NCBI RefSeq assembly: GCF_964204865.1
Contig: NC_135258.1
Span: forward strand, 23,339,083 to 23,403,082
Direction of reading: 5' to 3'
DNA: 64,000 nt
Source: Styela clava
Lineage: Eukaryota; Chordata; Ascidiacea; Stolidobranchia; Styelidae
Part shown: piece after piece, positions 1-12,404 of the stretch
How positions within the stretch are numbered: the stretch's first letter is position 1
How the letters are laid out: each line of letters starts with the position of its first letter
Position numbers and translations under genes: made by a program
The notes under the pieces: model-generated
What the model was told of the DNA's origin: nothing
What the model saw: only the letters and a program-made list of their open reading frames with translations
The model's database searches: none

Positions 1-85
1 TGGAAAATTTAAATTGTTTCGCGACCCAGAGCGGAGGGCTTCGCGACCCAAATTTGGGTCGCGACCCCGTAGTTGCGGACCCCTG
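1..85. mobile_element. hAT-type transposon, terminal fragment
   Basis: Read on the reverse strand, the terminus begins CAGGGGTCCGCAACTACGGG and continues with short GGGTCGCGA repeats, the pattern of hAT terminal inverted repeats. The last element base appears to be 85, so 86-93 (CATTAGAG) would be the 8-bp target duplication. The other end lies outside the window, so the duplication cannot be confirmed. Confidence 0.6.
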
Positions 86-559
86 CATTAGAGCATATGC
101 ATGACTTGTGCGTCTACGTTCGCAGTTGACTTTGAGTAGCAAATTCCTTTGCTTAGCATCCCCTAAAAAATTCATTTTTTGTGCCTTAGTGTGTTACTCT
201 GCTTATACATCATTTTCGCGATCCGTGTTTCGTTCCTGATTTTCAATATCTGCCCTAGACTCTCATGGTAATTTGGACCATGTTTTTTGCAGTTTTGTTT
301 AAAAATAAAATTTATGGCATTTCATGAGTCTCCATTCCTCTGAATTTTTTATGACTATAAGAATGGTGACTGAATCTCATTCGTGATATTTATGCCATAG
401 ATTTTATCGATCTACTCGCTGAATTGTGCTCTTCAGAGATGGCAGATAAGCTTTGACTTGATAACCTGAGCCATTATATTTTACGAATGGTGCATGCCGG
501 GAAATATTACCAAAACTAATGTGGTTTTCTCAGCAAACACTCAAACGTTAATAAACTAT
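86..559. other. Intergenic stretch without recognised gene
   Basis: AT-rich sequence with no long open frame and no repeat that I recognise. Confidence 0.5.
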
Positions 560-1490
560 GTAGGACAGATCGAGAAATGGCTAATTCTAATATTGGTAAC
601 AATCAATTTAAAATATCAGCGATAGTTGGTGATAACCAGATTTTAGTTCATGATTCAGAATAGGTCAATGCGTTTGGATGTTATTTTGCATCAGTCAGCT
701 CCTGTAATAACTATTCCGGAAATTTTCTTATCAGAGTACGATAGTTTGAAGAAACTGTTCAATTTGAAGTAAATGAAGCGAATAGCATTCTAGATTATCC
801 ATATTTGGAATGGGAACTTGACATCGTTTTGCGGTCACGAAAGGATGCTTCACTCGGATGTGACGAAATATGGTATCCTATGCTCAGTCACTTGCCACAT
901 AATGGTAATAGCAATACTTTCCATGTTAAAATCTAAAAAACCAAATCACATATCGTCATTCAGGTCAATTTTGTTGGCGTCTAATTCGCGTTATGTAACG
1001 AAGTAACTAATTGCTTATCGTCTCAAATGGTATCTAGAAAAGTTTTGGTTTGATAACGACGGAACAATCTGGATTCAGACAATATTGCTGATTCAGACAA
1101 TATCGCTCAACAACCGACAATATCCTCCGGATTTATCTATAAATCCTCAACGAATAAAGGTCTTTTATAGTCGTGTTTCTTATATAGGAAAGGCTTACGA
1201 CATTGTTTGGCGCTGTGGCCTATTATAAAACTGTATAATACTAGAATATGTGGTCAATCTCTTATGTGGATTAAATCATTTTTGTACATTCGTACACTCC
1301 AAATTCAGAAAACTACATATTGAGTACGGCATTTAGGCATTTTATTTTCAGAAATCCTTCAATATTGCGGCAGCTAGCGGTAATCTAGTCGCAGTGTTTA
1401 TGCATTTGCTTGGGTGCATCAAAACTGTTGCAATTCCACTTTTGTTACAAGCCCAATGTAACAATATTCCTTTGAATATTATATTATTAC
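560..1490 (+). mobile_element. Degenerate LINE reverse transcriptase (Jockey-like)
   Basis: Forward-strand translation across several frames gives pieces typical of a Jockey-type non-LTR reverse transcriptase. They include a conserved block before the RT domain (NAFGCYFASVS), a KPNHISSFRSI block, RLKWYLEK, then GKAYDIVWRCGLL (the K-A-F/Y-D box) followed after a frame change by ICGQSLMWIKSFL. Several stop codons and frame changes show that the copy is dead and old. The clade is inferred from motif style only. Confidence 0.6.
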
Positions 1491-1677
1491 ATTATAGAAA
1501 ATGCCTACATCATTAAAGCGTCCTTTTGCAACGTTTTATATGATAACATTCTTTTAACGACATTTCTGCTGCAAAGGTTGTCAGTCTCCAGACCCCTCCA
1601 TGGAAAACGAAATCATCGCTAATTGATACATTGCTAGCTATTTACGATAAAACATGTTCACCAACCATACATCAATC

Positions 1678-1895
1678 GGTGCTCCAGAAGTGTGTGTACA
1701 AATATGGAGGTAACTAATTTCGTTCGCCTACTTCACCATCAAGTTGTGTAAACTGTAAGAGACTAAAATCTATGGACAGGGGGTATATTTACTTGATGGC
1801 TAACACAGACATTCCCCGAACTCGTAATAGAACTAAAATAGAGAGAATCGCAATAAAATTATGATACTTGGTACACACACTACGGGTCGTGTACC
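1678..1895. mobile_element. Short MITE, family shared with 6874-7088
   Basis: About 218 bp, starting GGTGCTCCAGAAGTGTGTGT and ending in an imperfect inverted copy (CACACACTACGGGTCGTGTA). The interior (ATGGAGGTAACTAATT, then a TTCGCCTA segment and an AGAATCGCAATAAAATTATG segment) is clearly shared with 6874-7088. No coding capacity. Confidence 0.6.
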
Positions 1896-2011
1896 CATCA
1901 ATCGGCATTTCGTGGCCATGCATACGACGAATTAAAAGACTATGTAGGCTACGTGCAACTGTTCACAGACCCACACTCCGTGTAGGTGTGTCAATGTGTA
2001 CCTCAAGCGAA

Positions 2012-2165
2012 AGTAGAGAAATATTAAAGTTATTAATAATAACGGATTGTCTCGACGCCCTTTCTCTGCTTAATCAACTATTCAGAATTTGAAAACGCAT
2101 AAATTGCGAAAATAGCAATTATAACCTCAGTGTTTACAAAACATAAAATACAAATTGCATTTCTT
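2012..2165 (+). repeat. Dispersed repeat, partner of 4578-4830
   Basis: This block and 4578-4830 share a series of segments in the same order: TCAAGCGAAAGT, GGATTG, AACTATTCAG-like, AATTGCGAAAA, AGCAATTATAACCTC, TGTTTACAAAAC and CACCAGCT. The copy here lacks about 100 bp found in the other. It is probably a decayed transposon; I cannot name the family. Confidence 0.5.
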
Positions 2166-4577
2166 TTGGCACCAGCTAGGGGTGTAAGTTCCAGAATTTC
2201 TAATCACAGCGATTCAAACTAACATCAATTCGAATTGATTCAAAAAAAATTCAGAAAATCGTCAAAATGGATAGATTCTATCAAAAAAATACAAGTCAGA
2301 TAACTCGAGGTAATCACACGACGCAGCGGCGTTGTCACAGCATCGTGCAAAACTGTTTCCTTGTTTATTTTTCTTGTATTTACAGAATTTTACCAATTCC
2401 GAGGTTGTTATATCTTATATGAGTCCAATTTTTAGAGGAACCATTGGTTTCGCTCAAATTTTTTAATCTGACTGAAATGTTGAAACGGTTCCAAGTACGA
2501 GCATGGAATAGGGGCACCATAACAGGGAAATCTCAATATTTCGTAACCTTCACACTCCAGTAGCTAAGACTCACTCCATTGCCAAAATTAAGCGCTTCCA
2601 ACTAGTCTTACAAACCACTGTTGGCTCTGACAATCAGCCTAATATTTTGTTAGTTATGACCAATTTCCCCAAAAAAAATTATTCGGGCGAAACGGACATA
2701 TGGTTGAGGAAAACGAACATCGATCATAAACATACCCTATAAACTGCTTAAATGCATCTGAATCGCATAAAAAAAAAGCTCCATACCAGCTCCAGAAGTA
2801 AACGAAAGCTTTGCTATTACATGCACACACTTTGATCAATTTAATGTACTTCAATATAACTAACAAAATGAAATTGAACTAATAAAACAAACAAGTTATT
2901 TCTATGCACATTATTACTAACATTTTTCACGTGCGAAAGATTGCCCATTTCTGCCAAAAGCTCCAGCACGAATATCATGAAACCATCTGAGGCTTCTCCG
3001 ACATTGTATTCATCCTTACATCATAGAAATAGCCTTATTAAAAGCCACGAAAAAGACACTATTTATAACGGCCTTGGAAAATTCTTTCCTATGTATAATT
3101 CTTCTTACTTTGACCATTCTCACACGAGGTTCATTCCAACTTTTGGTATCTATTTTCCTAAGCATTCAGCTTACTTTTTTCCGTATTATGCTCAAGGATT
3201 CCTCTTTATTTTCCAAAGCTTCCAGTTCCTTTCTTTTCCTTGGTGAGTATTCCTATACCAGTTACGGTTGCTTTCTTTCAGGGTGTTTTTTTGCGATGGT
3301 GCCTCCGGGAAAGACGAAATCTATTCAAATAAATTGTCACTAGAATCCAACAAATTTTTCTTTGGAGTTGCTGGTTCCGTATAGATTTACTGTTTAAGCG
3401 TGGAGCATGCTGCCCCCCTAAATAGCTTTACCGAAACAGATTTGATAATTGAGGTTGGGGAGTGAATGATAGTACTAAGACATCAAGAATAAGAAGTACT
3501 TTTCCAGAGCTGGAGTTACTTTGCGAGCAAATATCATCATTCATTCAAAAACAACTCTTTGTTTACGTAGTCCTTCCTTCATCTTTCTTATTTAGGCTAC
3601 TTTTTCCAAGACAGAATGATCACGATTAATAGATGTTAACAGGTAATATAACAGTCTGTATTTGACTGCCATAAGTCTTAATATTACTTTAGCCTCACAT
3701 TTCAAATATATGTTGCAAAAGATCCAGTACGTTCGGGCCCAAGATAGTAGAACAATCAAGATTTCTCGATTCCGGGGCCTTCTTTATAGTGTTCGAGAAA
3801 CATGCTGGTGAAGATTGAAGTGTTGTCCTTGGAAAAAAATGTGCGTCAGTCAGCAGTCCACTAATGTTTGCTTCTAACAAAAATCCAAATAGAATTCTGT
3901 TTAATATAGTGTCGACATCTATTTTTACTAGTTAATACTTTAAAACATAACCCCGTTAAAATCTGTTTTGTGTGTTTTTAAACTTCACCAATACAAAAAT
4001 GATCTAAAATTAGTTTCATCATAATTGATTACTGTGGCTGACATTTTCAAACACCAATTGGTGATATATCTCTGTAGCAGTTTTTAAAACTTCATATCAT
4101 TTCTGTTATATAACAAATATATATCATTTATTTACCGACAACGAGTGTTGGACTGACGAACGATATTGGTAACAAATCAGCACACCACGACTGGTTTAAG
4201 GAGGGGTTCAAATTAATAAATAAAATGGGCTTTGTCTGAGTAGATACATACTTGCAAAAAATGCAATCGACACATTTGGGAACCATAATTTTAATGCCGT
4301 TGAATGCCGTTCGGTAGGTCTTGCAAATGACGAAATTTGGCCTCAAATTCGGAATTATTGACGAAATCTCCGGAGATGTGAGATTCGAGAAAAACACCTG
4401 CGCCACATTTTAAAATGAAATATAAATGATTATCCAGCTAAGGTTCGGGTTGATATTGATACCTCGTTAACAATTTATGATAACATGTAGATGTACCATG
4501 TACAGGAAAACTATCAAGACTATATACAAGTATTTAAATAAGATTCGAAAAATCCATACGATGAGATGCTGCATATT
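2166..4577. other. Intergenic stretch without recognised gene
   Basis: Low-GC sequence with short open frames of up to about 100 codons (for example 2941-3246). These show no protein motif, no splice-site context and overlapping frames of equal quality, so I do not call them genes. Confidence 0.45.
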
Positions 4578-4830
4578 ATGTGCTTCAAGCGAAAGTTGAG
4601 AAAAAACTAAAATTACATCGTCTCTTCACATACATCGGAGCTATACGCAATACTGAGATGTCTCAGATCGAACGCGTATTGATGATTGCGGATTGCCTTA
4701 ATGCCCTTTTATCGCTTTACAACCATTCAGCATTTGGGAACATATTAATTGCGAAAAATCCGAAAATAGCAACTATAACCTCGGTGTTAACAAAACAAGG
4801 AATACAAATCACATTCCAATTGTCACCAGC
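4578..4830 (+). repeat. Dispersed repeat, longer copy of 2012-2165
   Basis: Same ordered segments as 2012-2165, with an additional stretch near 4620-4670. The 86-codon open frame over it is a by-product, because the other copy does not preserve the frame. Confidence 0.5.
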
Positions 4831-5209
4831 TCACGTATAGAAACTATCGGAAACGAATCTGGCATATCTGGCAAAAAAACCTATCAAGCAAACTTTCTCT
4901 TGATGCAATGCTTCACTTTCCGTCTCAGAATCAAACTACTATTTGGATACTTTGGGTCGAAAAAAAAGGAATACGGAATATGTGAATAACGATTTAGCAA
5001 GACAATAAAAAAGATTTTGTTCCATCACGATGTCACGCCTTGAAAACAAAAGTTTATCACGCAAATATCAAGTTCTTTTATTCCGACTGCAAACCGGTTA
5101 TTGCCTCTGAATGCAAATTTACATAAAATTGGATATCGTTCCCACGGATATCGCGAACAGTGTTTTTTCACCTCGACCAGTGGTTCATCAACTGGTCACT
5201 GGTCTAGAT

Positions 5210-6009
5210 CAGCGTGTCCCAAACTGTATTCCGCGGAACACTAGTGTTCCGCGAGCATCTTCGAGTGTTCCGTGGAAAAGGAATCTTAAATACGTCTAAA
5301 ATGGTCGCCATGACGATCTAAGAATCGTGAAGTTGTCGCCCAACTGACCGTTCTATATCGCGTCATCGTCGGCCTAAAGTGGACTAACTGTAAACAAATA
5401 CTAATACGGACTAACTAGGGCGAAGTAGTGGCATTTTCGTTAACCGTCGGCCTAGATTGTTGACTGTTAAGTTCATTATCAAATGTTTTTGATTTTTCTA
5501 TAGGCAAACAAGTAGGTTTAAAGAATGACGGCAAAAGGTCAACTGTTCTTCCTCCATCTCTGCCTGGTTTTACTTTAATATGCTGAAAAAATTCATCATT
5601 TTCGGTAAACTCTATTCAGAAAATAAATAAACGGCAGGTCTGGAGCTCGCGAAATTGCGGAAAGTTCTTTTATTACCATTAGACGTAACATTAGAGGCAA
5701 ACACTACGTAATGGAAAGTAAACGCCATAGAATGATAAAATGAATGAATTGATTCATATACACAGCATTTAAACTAAGAAACAATAAAACAGGTATAATA
5801 ATTGCAATATGTAAAATATTCAATCATATTTTAGGTATGTTCAACACAATTCTGTAAGTTTTCGCGGCGCATTCAGCAACTCCGCTATATTGGGAACCGC
5901 TACATTACACCGGTTTTCTCTATCAATTTATTGTTTCATTTTTTGGTGTTCCGCGAGGCGAGATCAAAAGTGTAAGTGTTCCATGGCCAAAAAAGTTTAG
6001 GAAACGCTG
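5210..6009. mobile_element. Non-autonomous hAT transposon (800 bp)
   Basis: The ends are CAGCGTGTCCCAAAC at 5210 and GTTTAGGAAACGCTG at 6009, near-perfect terminal inverted repeats of hAT type. The flanks carry a perfect 8-bp target duplication, GTCTAGAT, at 5202-5209 and 6010-6017. Subterminal TTCCGCGG and TTCCGCGAG repeats lie inside both ends. No transposase remnant is visible. Confidence 0.88.
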
Positions 6010-6017
6010 GTCTAGAT

Positions 6018-6873
6018 GATGGAGATTTGCGAACATATTCTAAAATGTGCTTCAAAAGCCATACCAAAATTTATCAATACGGTTCAAGAAATATATTTAT
6101 TTTTCTTGTTATGAAAATTTATTGCGCCTCATCATTTATTTTATTATAATTTATTGGCTCGTTTGTTTTATAAACGCTATCAAGTTCATCTGGATAAATA
6201 TTCAAATAACACAGATAATAAATATTCGACTTCGTTATAGACAAATAAATTGGCAACGACATACACGCAATAATCATAAATTTGTTGTAGGCTATGAGCA
6301 ATATTAATCATATCTTTTACACAGGATTTGATGCTTAATTAAGGCGAGCAGAGCAACAAACGTACAAACCTTGCTGACTGATCAATGAAATTGGGAATGT
6401 GCCCGAACCGTCACCAATTCACAGCATCTCAAGCACTCGTCTTTCCTTATCACCCAAAAATCTTTGAAATTCGTTGCTAAATTCTATTTAATGTTTGATG
6501 AATCAAAGTTCGAACTAGAATTTGTTGACTTGACGTAAAATAAACTTTCTTTTAATTTCATTGAGACTCTCGAAAGATTTTTAAGATGTTGTATAAATTA
6601 ATAAATTTGACATAACTGGATTCGTTTTCAGAAACTCATTTGAGGTCACCCATATTTCCGTGCGAAGAAAAACAATGAGGAAATATTGAAATATTTGCAC
6701 GCTTCGTCATGGTTTTTAAAACGGATGTTCTGTCATATCCTTCTCCAGAATGAAATTCCTTCGCATGTCATTGACCCGCGATTATTATTTAGGATATTGC
6801 TGTCACATGTTATTATTGTGGTACTCCTGCATTTTTTTTTCATTCAACTCAGATAGATGTATATACAAATTTC
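6018..6873. other. Intergenic stretch without recognised gene
   Basis: Very AT-rich. The 86-codon frame at 6047-6307 is hydrophobic and of low complexity because of its base composition, and has no gene features. Confidence 0.45.
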
Positions 6874-7088
6874 GGCGCTTCAGAAGTATGTGCACCAATA
6901 TGGAGGTAACTAATTTTGTTCGCCTATTTTACATCAAGTTGTGTAAGGGAACTGGAACCTATAGGCAGCAGGATATTAACTTGGCTAACATAGACAGTCC
7001 CTGAAGTCGTAATCGAACTGAAATAAAGAGAAAATCAGAATAAAATTATGGCCTAACCCTAACCTGGTACACATACTTCGGGAGTACC
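6874..7088. mobile_element. Short MITE, family shared with 1678-1895
   Basis: Begins GGCGCTTCAGAAGTATGTGC and ends with the inverted counterpart ACACATACTTCGGGAGTACC. The interior aligns with 1678-1895 (ATGGAGGTAACTAATT, TTGTTCGCCTA, CATCAAGTTGTGTAA, GGCTAACA). About 215 bp and non-coding. Confidence 0.6.
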
Positions 7089-7489
7089 AAAGCTTTTTCT
7101 TGTGTTTTCGAAAGTGTGTTTTATTTTAGCATGCATATTCATTCAACAAAGGGTATACAAATATATGGTACCTTCGTAATAATATGTACTTTGCTTCGAA
7201 GTATTTTACTTTGTCACCATACAACGAATAAAAGTTCATCAATCCAGAGGCAAATTGACCATTATTTGTAGCGTCGCTTTTCTTTCAAGAGCTGCCAAAC
7301 TTCTAAAAGCATAGCACGACCCGAATTTATAGCACAAACCAAAGTTCTAAGCCACTTGCAGAATGCAAAACAGCTAGCGACAAAATCGTGGTTTTTATGG
7401 ATCAGTATCATACCAAGACGCCATGCCTGATTCGTTATGGTAATTGCGCTTAATAAGCATATAACAGAAGGGGTCTCTATTTTTTTCAT

Positions 7490-8100
7490 GTTCTGACGGA
7501 TCAGAAGTTAGATTTGCCTCGGATCAGTATTAACAGTCATACATATGCATATGGGGGTCTATATGCTATGCAAAACATAGCATGATCGCCACCCTGACGC
7601 TTCCCTTTTATCATTTCCGTTGGGGTTGTCATGGTATTAACAGTTTGTATGCTCCCGCTCATTGGGGTGAGGGTATCGTTACTTGGGCGGCTAAGTGACT
7701 GTTTTATTTTGTAGTAGCAGAGTATTCCAGTCTGGTCTGAGATCAAATATGTGGACCGATCCCTGAGTGACTATTAGGTGGTCCATATATTGAGTAAATT
7801 TTATTAACCCTGCGATGTAGATTTTCCATGTCACAAGTTGTTCCATATCTATTTTGCCTGTCAAATTCAATATTTAGATTGATGACTTCAGATTTTAGTA
7901 CAAAGAAAATTTTGAGTACAGCAAGTTGGTATTTCTCTTCTTAGATATTGTCGAATATTTGTTGCCGGCATAATGTAAATTTGTGGCCTCGTATCATTTC
8001 TATTGTTTGAGTAACTGAAACATGAAGTGTAAGATACTGGGGGCACCTCAAAAAGATATGATGGGTGGTATCCGGGTTTTCCCAACAAAGTCTGCATTGT
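7490..8100 (-). mobile_element. LINE 3' fragment (L1/Tx1-like), copy A
   Basis: Reverse-strand translation at about 8090-7900 contains CRLCWENPDTTHHIFLRCPQ, a Cys/His cluster of the type found at the C-terminus of L1/Tx1-like ORF2 proteins. Downstream on the reverse strand the fragment ends with CTGATCCGAGGCA, TCTGATCCGTC and an A-rich tract, the same 3' terminus as copies at 8105 and 42,240. Stops and frame changes make it a fossil. Copy B lies directly upstream of it in the same orientation, as if inserted into it. Confidence 0.6.
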
Positions 8101-8104
8101 AGAT

Positions 8105-9235
8105 TTTCCTTTTTTTTTTAATAATTTACGGATCAGAGTATGGTCTGCCTCGGATCAGTATTACATTAACACGTCATATCCGAGTCATATCGGTATTATG
8201 CCTGGTAAGCATGTTGCCGCATATACAGCAGTCAGATGATATCCATTCATCAATTCCGTAGGGTCGTTTGATGATATTCTCGGGAGTATGCTACCATTGT
8301 GGGTAGCATAAATAAAAGGCTCATTACATTTAATGATGTTAGAGTCTGGTTTCTTCGTTATTTTATTGTTTGTATCCCGCAAGTATTTCTTTCCAATTAG
8401 GTTTCAAATTGGCTGTGTATGCATTGGAAATTTTTTGTCAAGTTGGTTGATAAAATCGGACCATTTGCGAGTTGTTTTCGGGATAATTTTGTCCTCGCCC
8501 GGGTCGACTGATCTATTTTCTTTATCTAACTTGATTTTGTAGTTGACGGCTGCTAATTTGAATATTAAATATAATTTTATGGTTATGGTCTGAACTGTCT
8601 GGTTGGGCATGGTGTGAGAGTTGTAGAAGATATTTTCTTCAGATATTTGGGCTGATATTTTAAGAGGCCTATTTAGTATGTCCGTGGTTTTGGCAAGGTG
8701 TCGGGAAATGTATGGGCAGTGTAAGAATATGTGAGTATTGTCTTCCCAGCCTCCACAGAATTTGCATTATAGCAGTTTTCTTTGGCCGTGCGTGTCACTA
8801 AACATAAATCTTTTGCGCACTTTATTCCCAAAGATGTACCCATCAGCCACTATTCTGTATGGACATATCTTCTCTTTGTTTGTTGCTTTATGTTTCAGAG
8901 TTCTTTGCTTTACGTGGGCGCAGGTTCAATCTATTCCCGTGGGGTAGGGGGACTCAGTTTTCAGGTTGTGCAGGAGTTTTCTATAGATGTGTTTGTGCTT
9001 CATGCCTGCCCACTGTTGTTTGGTAAGATGTATTTCCTTTGTTGTATCGGAATATTTTGCCAGATTTTGGGGACGAAGGGGAGATTTGTCAGTTTTTCTT
9101 TTATCGTGTGCCAAAATGTTGTATAAAATTCTTTGCTTAGCCCGTCAGGGCCGGGGGAATTTATTATTTTTCATATCTTTCATAATAGAGAATATCTCGT
9201 CCTCATTAGTAGGTTTTTCTAACTCCTCGTTTCGA
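8105..9235 (-). mobile_element. LINE 3' fragment (L1/Tx1-like), copy B
   Basis: Reverse-strand translation gives an RT segment with NNKFPGPDGLSKEFYTTFW (about 9175-9120), matching the N-K-S-P-G-P-D-G box of L1-like reverse transcriptases. A deletion removes the rest of the RT. The C-terminal part carries CKFCGGWEDNTHIFLHCPYI (about 8765-8705), the Cys/His domain that ends these ORF2 proteins. The 3' terminus near 8105-8160 repeats CTGATCCGAGGCAGACC and CTCTGATCCG and finishes in an A-rich tail. Confidence 0.7.
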
Positions 9236-9779
9236 TCGAGGCCGATTAGGCATATTATTATAGTAACAAAAGAAAGTTTCGCCACTGCCGCTGTTGAGAA
9301 ATGAACTCACCGATCGTGTGCCTTGACGTACGTACGATCGTACGATAACTTTTGCACTGTGCGAAAAAATTGTCTCACTCCAATAGTAGTGGCATCAGAA
9401 TGCCAATTTTTTTTAATTCCAAGCGAGCGAAGAATCGGACTCGGAGGAAATTGTAAATTGGGAAGTTTGAGCAGTCATGTAACATTTATGGTTTGGGAAT
9501 ATTTATTTTTTGCTGTTTAGATATTACATGGATACTTATATATCAAGGTTTTTCGAGGAATTTTCAACACTTATATACTACTAAAAATTAGGCAGGTCTT
9601 GAATTAGAATTGTGTGACTTGAATAAATCCTAAATAAATGACAGAATGATGAAGCATTTACTGCGGGTACAATTACATAATCAAATTAACAAATAAAATG
9701 GAACATAAAAAATAGAAAAAATTATGGAGATTTTATTAAGAATGCGCCAAAAGAACCGACCTAATTGGCTGCGGCGGAA

Positions 9780-9891
9780 ATTTTTGTATACGCGTGTGCA
9801 GTTATCTGCATTTTTGCATCTGATCTTATTACCGATCAGTCGATCGCGAGCTATTTTGGTCGATTGCGGTCGCAAGGATTGGCCACCCCTG
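9780..9891. mobile_element. hAT-like terminus, one end only
   Basis: Read in reverse from 9891 the sequence starts CAGGGGTGGCCAATCCTTGC followed by GACCGCAATCG, a hAT-style end with subterminal cGATCGc motifs. If it is real, the flanking GACTATAT (9892-9899) would be the target duplication. I could not find the matching left end. Confidence 0.4.
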
Positions 9892-9899
9892 GACTATAT

Positions 9900-11720
9900 A
9901 CCGACGTGCAATCCCACACTATAATTCTTTAAAGTCTCTGTAGCTCTTTGCACTTTAGTGATAGCTCGTAATTTTGCTCAGCTATCAGTTTTTCTTTGTT
10001 TCTGAGTGAGTGTGCGTGACCTTAAAAAAGTTTTGGCATACGACTTTATTTTAATATTTTAAACAAATATTAAATTTGAATTCGCATATACGAAATACCC
10101 TATTGTTCCCCTTTAAACATTTGTAATCGATCACAAAAATATTTGGCGCCACCCCCAAATACCAGGCTCATTTGCGATGAAGTGTTATCTGCGATAATAC
10201 CTGAACTACAATTGGGTGCTTATTATTTTCTGGTGATTTTTTTATAAGTTGAAAGTCCCCTTGAAATGCTGTTGAAAAGTTGCGCTGTGGTATAACTGTT
10301 TTTTTTTAATGCCGACAACAGCGAAAGATTAATGTGTTGTCACTTTCGTTGCTGGTTCAACTGGTCAATGTTGGTTGCATCTTCAAGCACTTCACATATT
10401 ACAACCAAAATCCCCATCATTTTGAATAACAGACGAATTTTTCCATATTCAAATTACATGATAAACAGCATTATTTGAAACCGATGTATTGGTATGTCTG
10501 GCTGTATTCCATTTCTATTTGCCCTTCCAATTGTCCGTTTTTAATCTGGAAGGGCCAGTCACCAGATCGGCGATGCTCGCTAGTTATCATTGGAACGAAT
10601 GAACAAACAAATTAGTAGACTCAAATTCAGAATTACTAATCCGGGCGTTTCAGCTACCCACAAAAAAGTCATTCACTATGTACAAACATTTACGATCCCA
10701 ATGATATTGACTTGTCTTCATAAACACATTTTAGCAGAGCATTGCCACAGATCCACTCCACCAGAATACATCCGGAAACAGTGAGACCTAAGTTCTTCCC
10801 TGTAACGTCCAGATCTATACTCCAACTGCCAAGAAACACTAAATAACGAAAGGAAAGAAACAAGACGTTTTCTCGCTTCTGATGTTATTTTTATCACCTA
10901 CTTTAACAATACAACAACAGCGCCCTTACCCAAAACCAAATTTATGACAGAAGCAAACTGAGCAGCAGGTGTGATTTTATTTGTGACAATTACATGCTAG
11001 TAAATAATTTGAATCAAAAATTGAAGGTTTGTACAAGATATCTACAACAATATAATCAATCGCCAGTGATGAAGTGTCAAAAGCAGTTTAGCACAGTCAA
11101 ATATATGTGAGTTAGTAAATGTTAGCACGCACCATGTTAAATGTATCATTCATTGAAGAATATAATAACATATTTACTATAAAATAACCACTTGCTTGAG
11201 ACTTGCTATGATACATAATAGCAAAAATTTAACTGCAGTGATGTGGTCGCAGAAGCATTAAAATGACTGTAAATGTGGAATAAGACTAAATAAAAGTATT
11301 AAAACAAGCATCACTGCTTATCTAAAGCATTACATCAATTGCTACAAAATAAAATTATCCTACGGGCCTCATTCAAAATTTAAAAAATGACTCATCCAAC
11401 AAAAACATTATACACACAATGTTTGTTAAGAATGCAACATCAAGACGAAAAATACTCGTTCACTATGACAAATCAAATATGCCTTTATCACCATGTCATA
11501 TCTTTGCAACAACCATACAATATCCTTACCACAGAACGAGATCACAAGACACAAAATAAAAGTGTAAAATCATATACAACAAGTCATGCCTAATCTGCTA
11601 CATAGATAACACCTATTTTAGACCGAGGAACACAACACAAAAAATGTTAGGGCAGTGCAAATGGTTTTTAATAACAATCGAAGAGGGATTTAGGTTATTT
11701 TTTCATCCGCGTTTAACAAA
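9900..11720. other. Intergenic stretch without recognised gene
   Basis: AT-rich. Short frames only, none with a recognisable motif. No repeat with clear ends was seen. Confidence 0.5.
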
Positions 11721-11741
11721 AAAACATTATTACAATGTGTC

Positions 11742-11747
11742 TTTATT
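11742..11747 (-). promoter_or_regulatory. Poly(A) signal of the adducin gene (candidate)
   Basis: AATAAA on the reverse strand, the first one met after the adducin stop codon and about 460 nt downstream of it. A T-rich TGTTTTTTTGTT element follows some 25 nt later, as expected for a cleavage site. It predicts a 3' UTR spanning about 12,203 to 11,725. Confidence 0.55.
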
Positions 11748-12203
11748 ACAATCGCATAACCAGATGTACCCAACTTGACAGAGTGACTGTATCAACACAG
11801 GTCACTGTCACATTGCTTGAAGTAATCAATGATACATATGGACAAGGTTAAATGTACATAAACTTTGAAATGTACCTTCATTTGAAAAAATAGCACTTGA
11901 TGTCGCCATGCAATATCATATCAAAACAAACAACATTTCATTAAAAGTGCAACACCTTATAGCAGACCGTTCCAAACAACATTTAATTATGTTCATGTTC
12001 AACAAGCATGAGCGACAAATAGTTGTGGACAAAAATGGAGTATGGGTATTGTACTATTATGTTATAATGGGACAAAACAAATTTAGTGACCCGTCCGTCC
12101 ATGAATCTATGTTAGTTGGAGAATGAAGATTTGCAAAAAACTCCATCTGAAATCAAGTCCAGTTCAGAATGAATATCAGATTCTATGAATTCTGATGCAA
12201 ATC

Positions 12204-12404
12204 CTATGCTTTTTCTTTCTTCTCCTTCTTTTTTAGAAAGCTGAGTGAACGGCGCTTCTGCTTCTTCTCTTTATTCTTGTGTTTTCCTTTGTCATCATGT
12301 TTTCCTTCATCTACATGAGCAGAATCACCATCTTCTTTTTCTACGACCTTTGATGGTGACATGGTTGCCCCTTCTTTGCCATTTGTCTTCTTCTTGTCGC
12401 CAAG
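12204..12404 (-). CDS. ADD: Adducin exon 17 (stop codon)
   Basis: 201 nt including stop TAG at 12,204-12,206, acceptor ATATGCAG. Lys/Asp-rich linker, then the basic MARCKS-related terminus [19 protein letters not shown], which in mammals binds calmodulin and is a PKC site. This segment made the gene identifiable. Confidence 0.95.
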   Translation of the reverse strand, partial: LGDKKKTNGKEGATMSPSKVVEKEDGDSAHVDEGKHDDKGKHKNKEKKQKRRSLSFLKKKEKKEKA

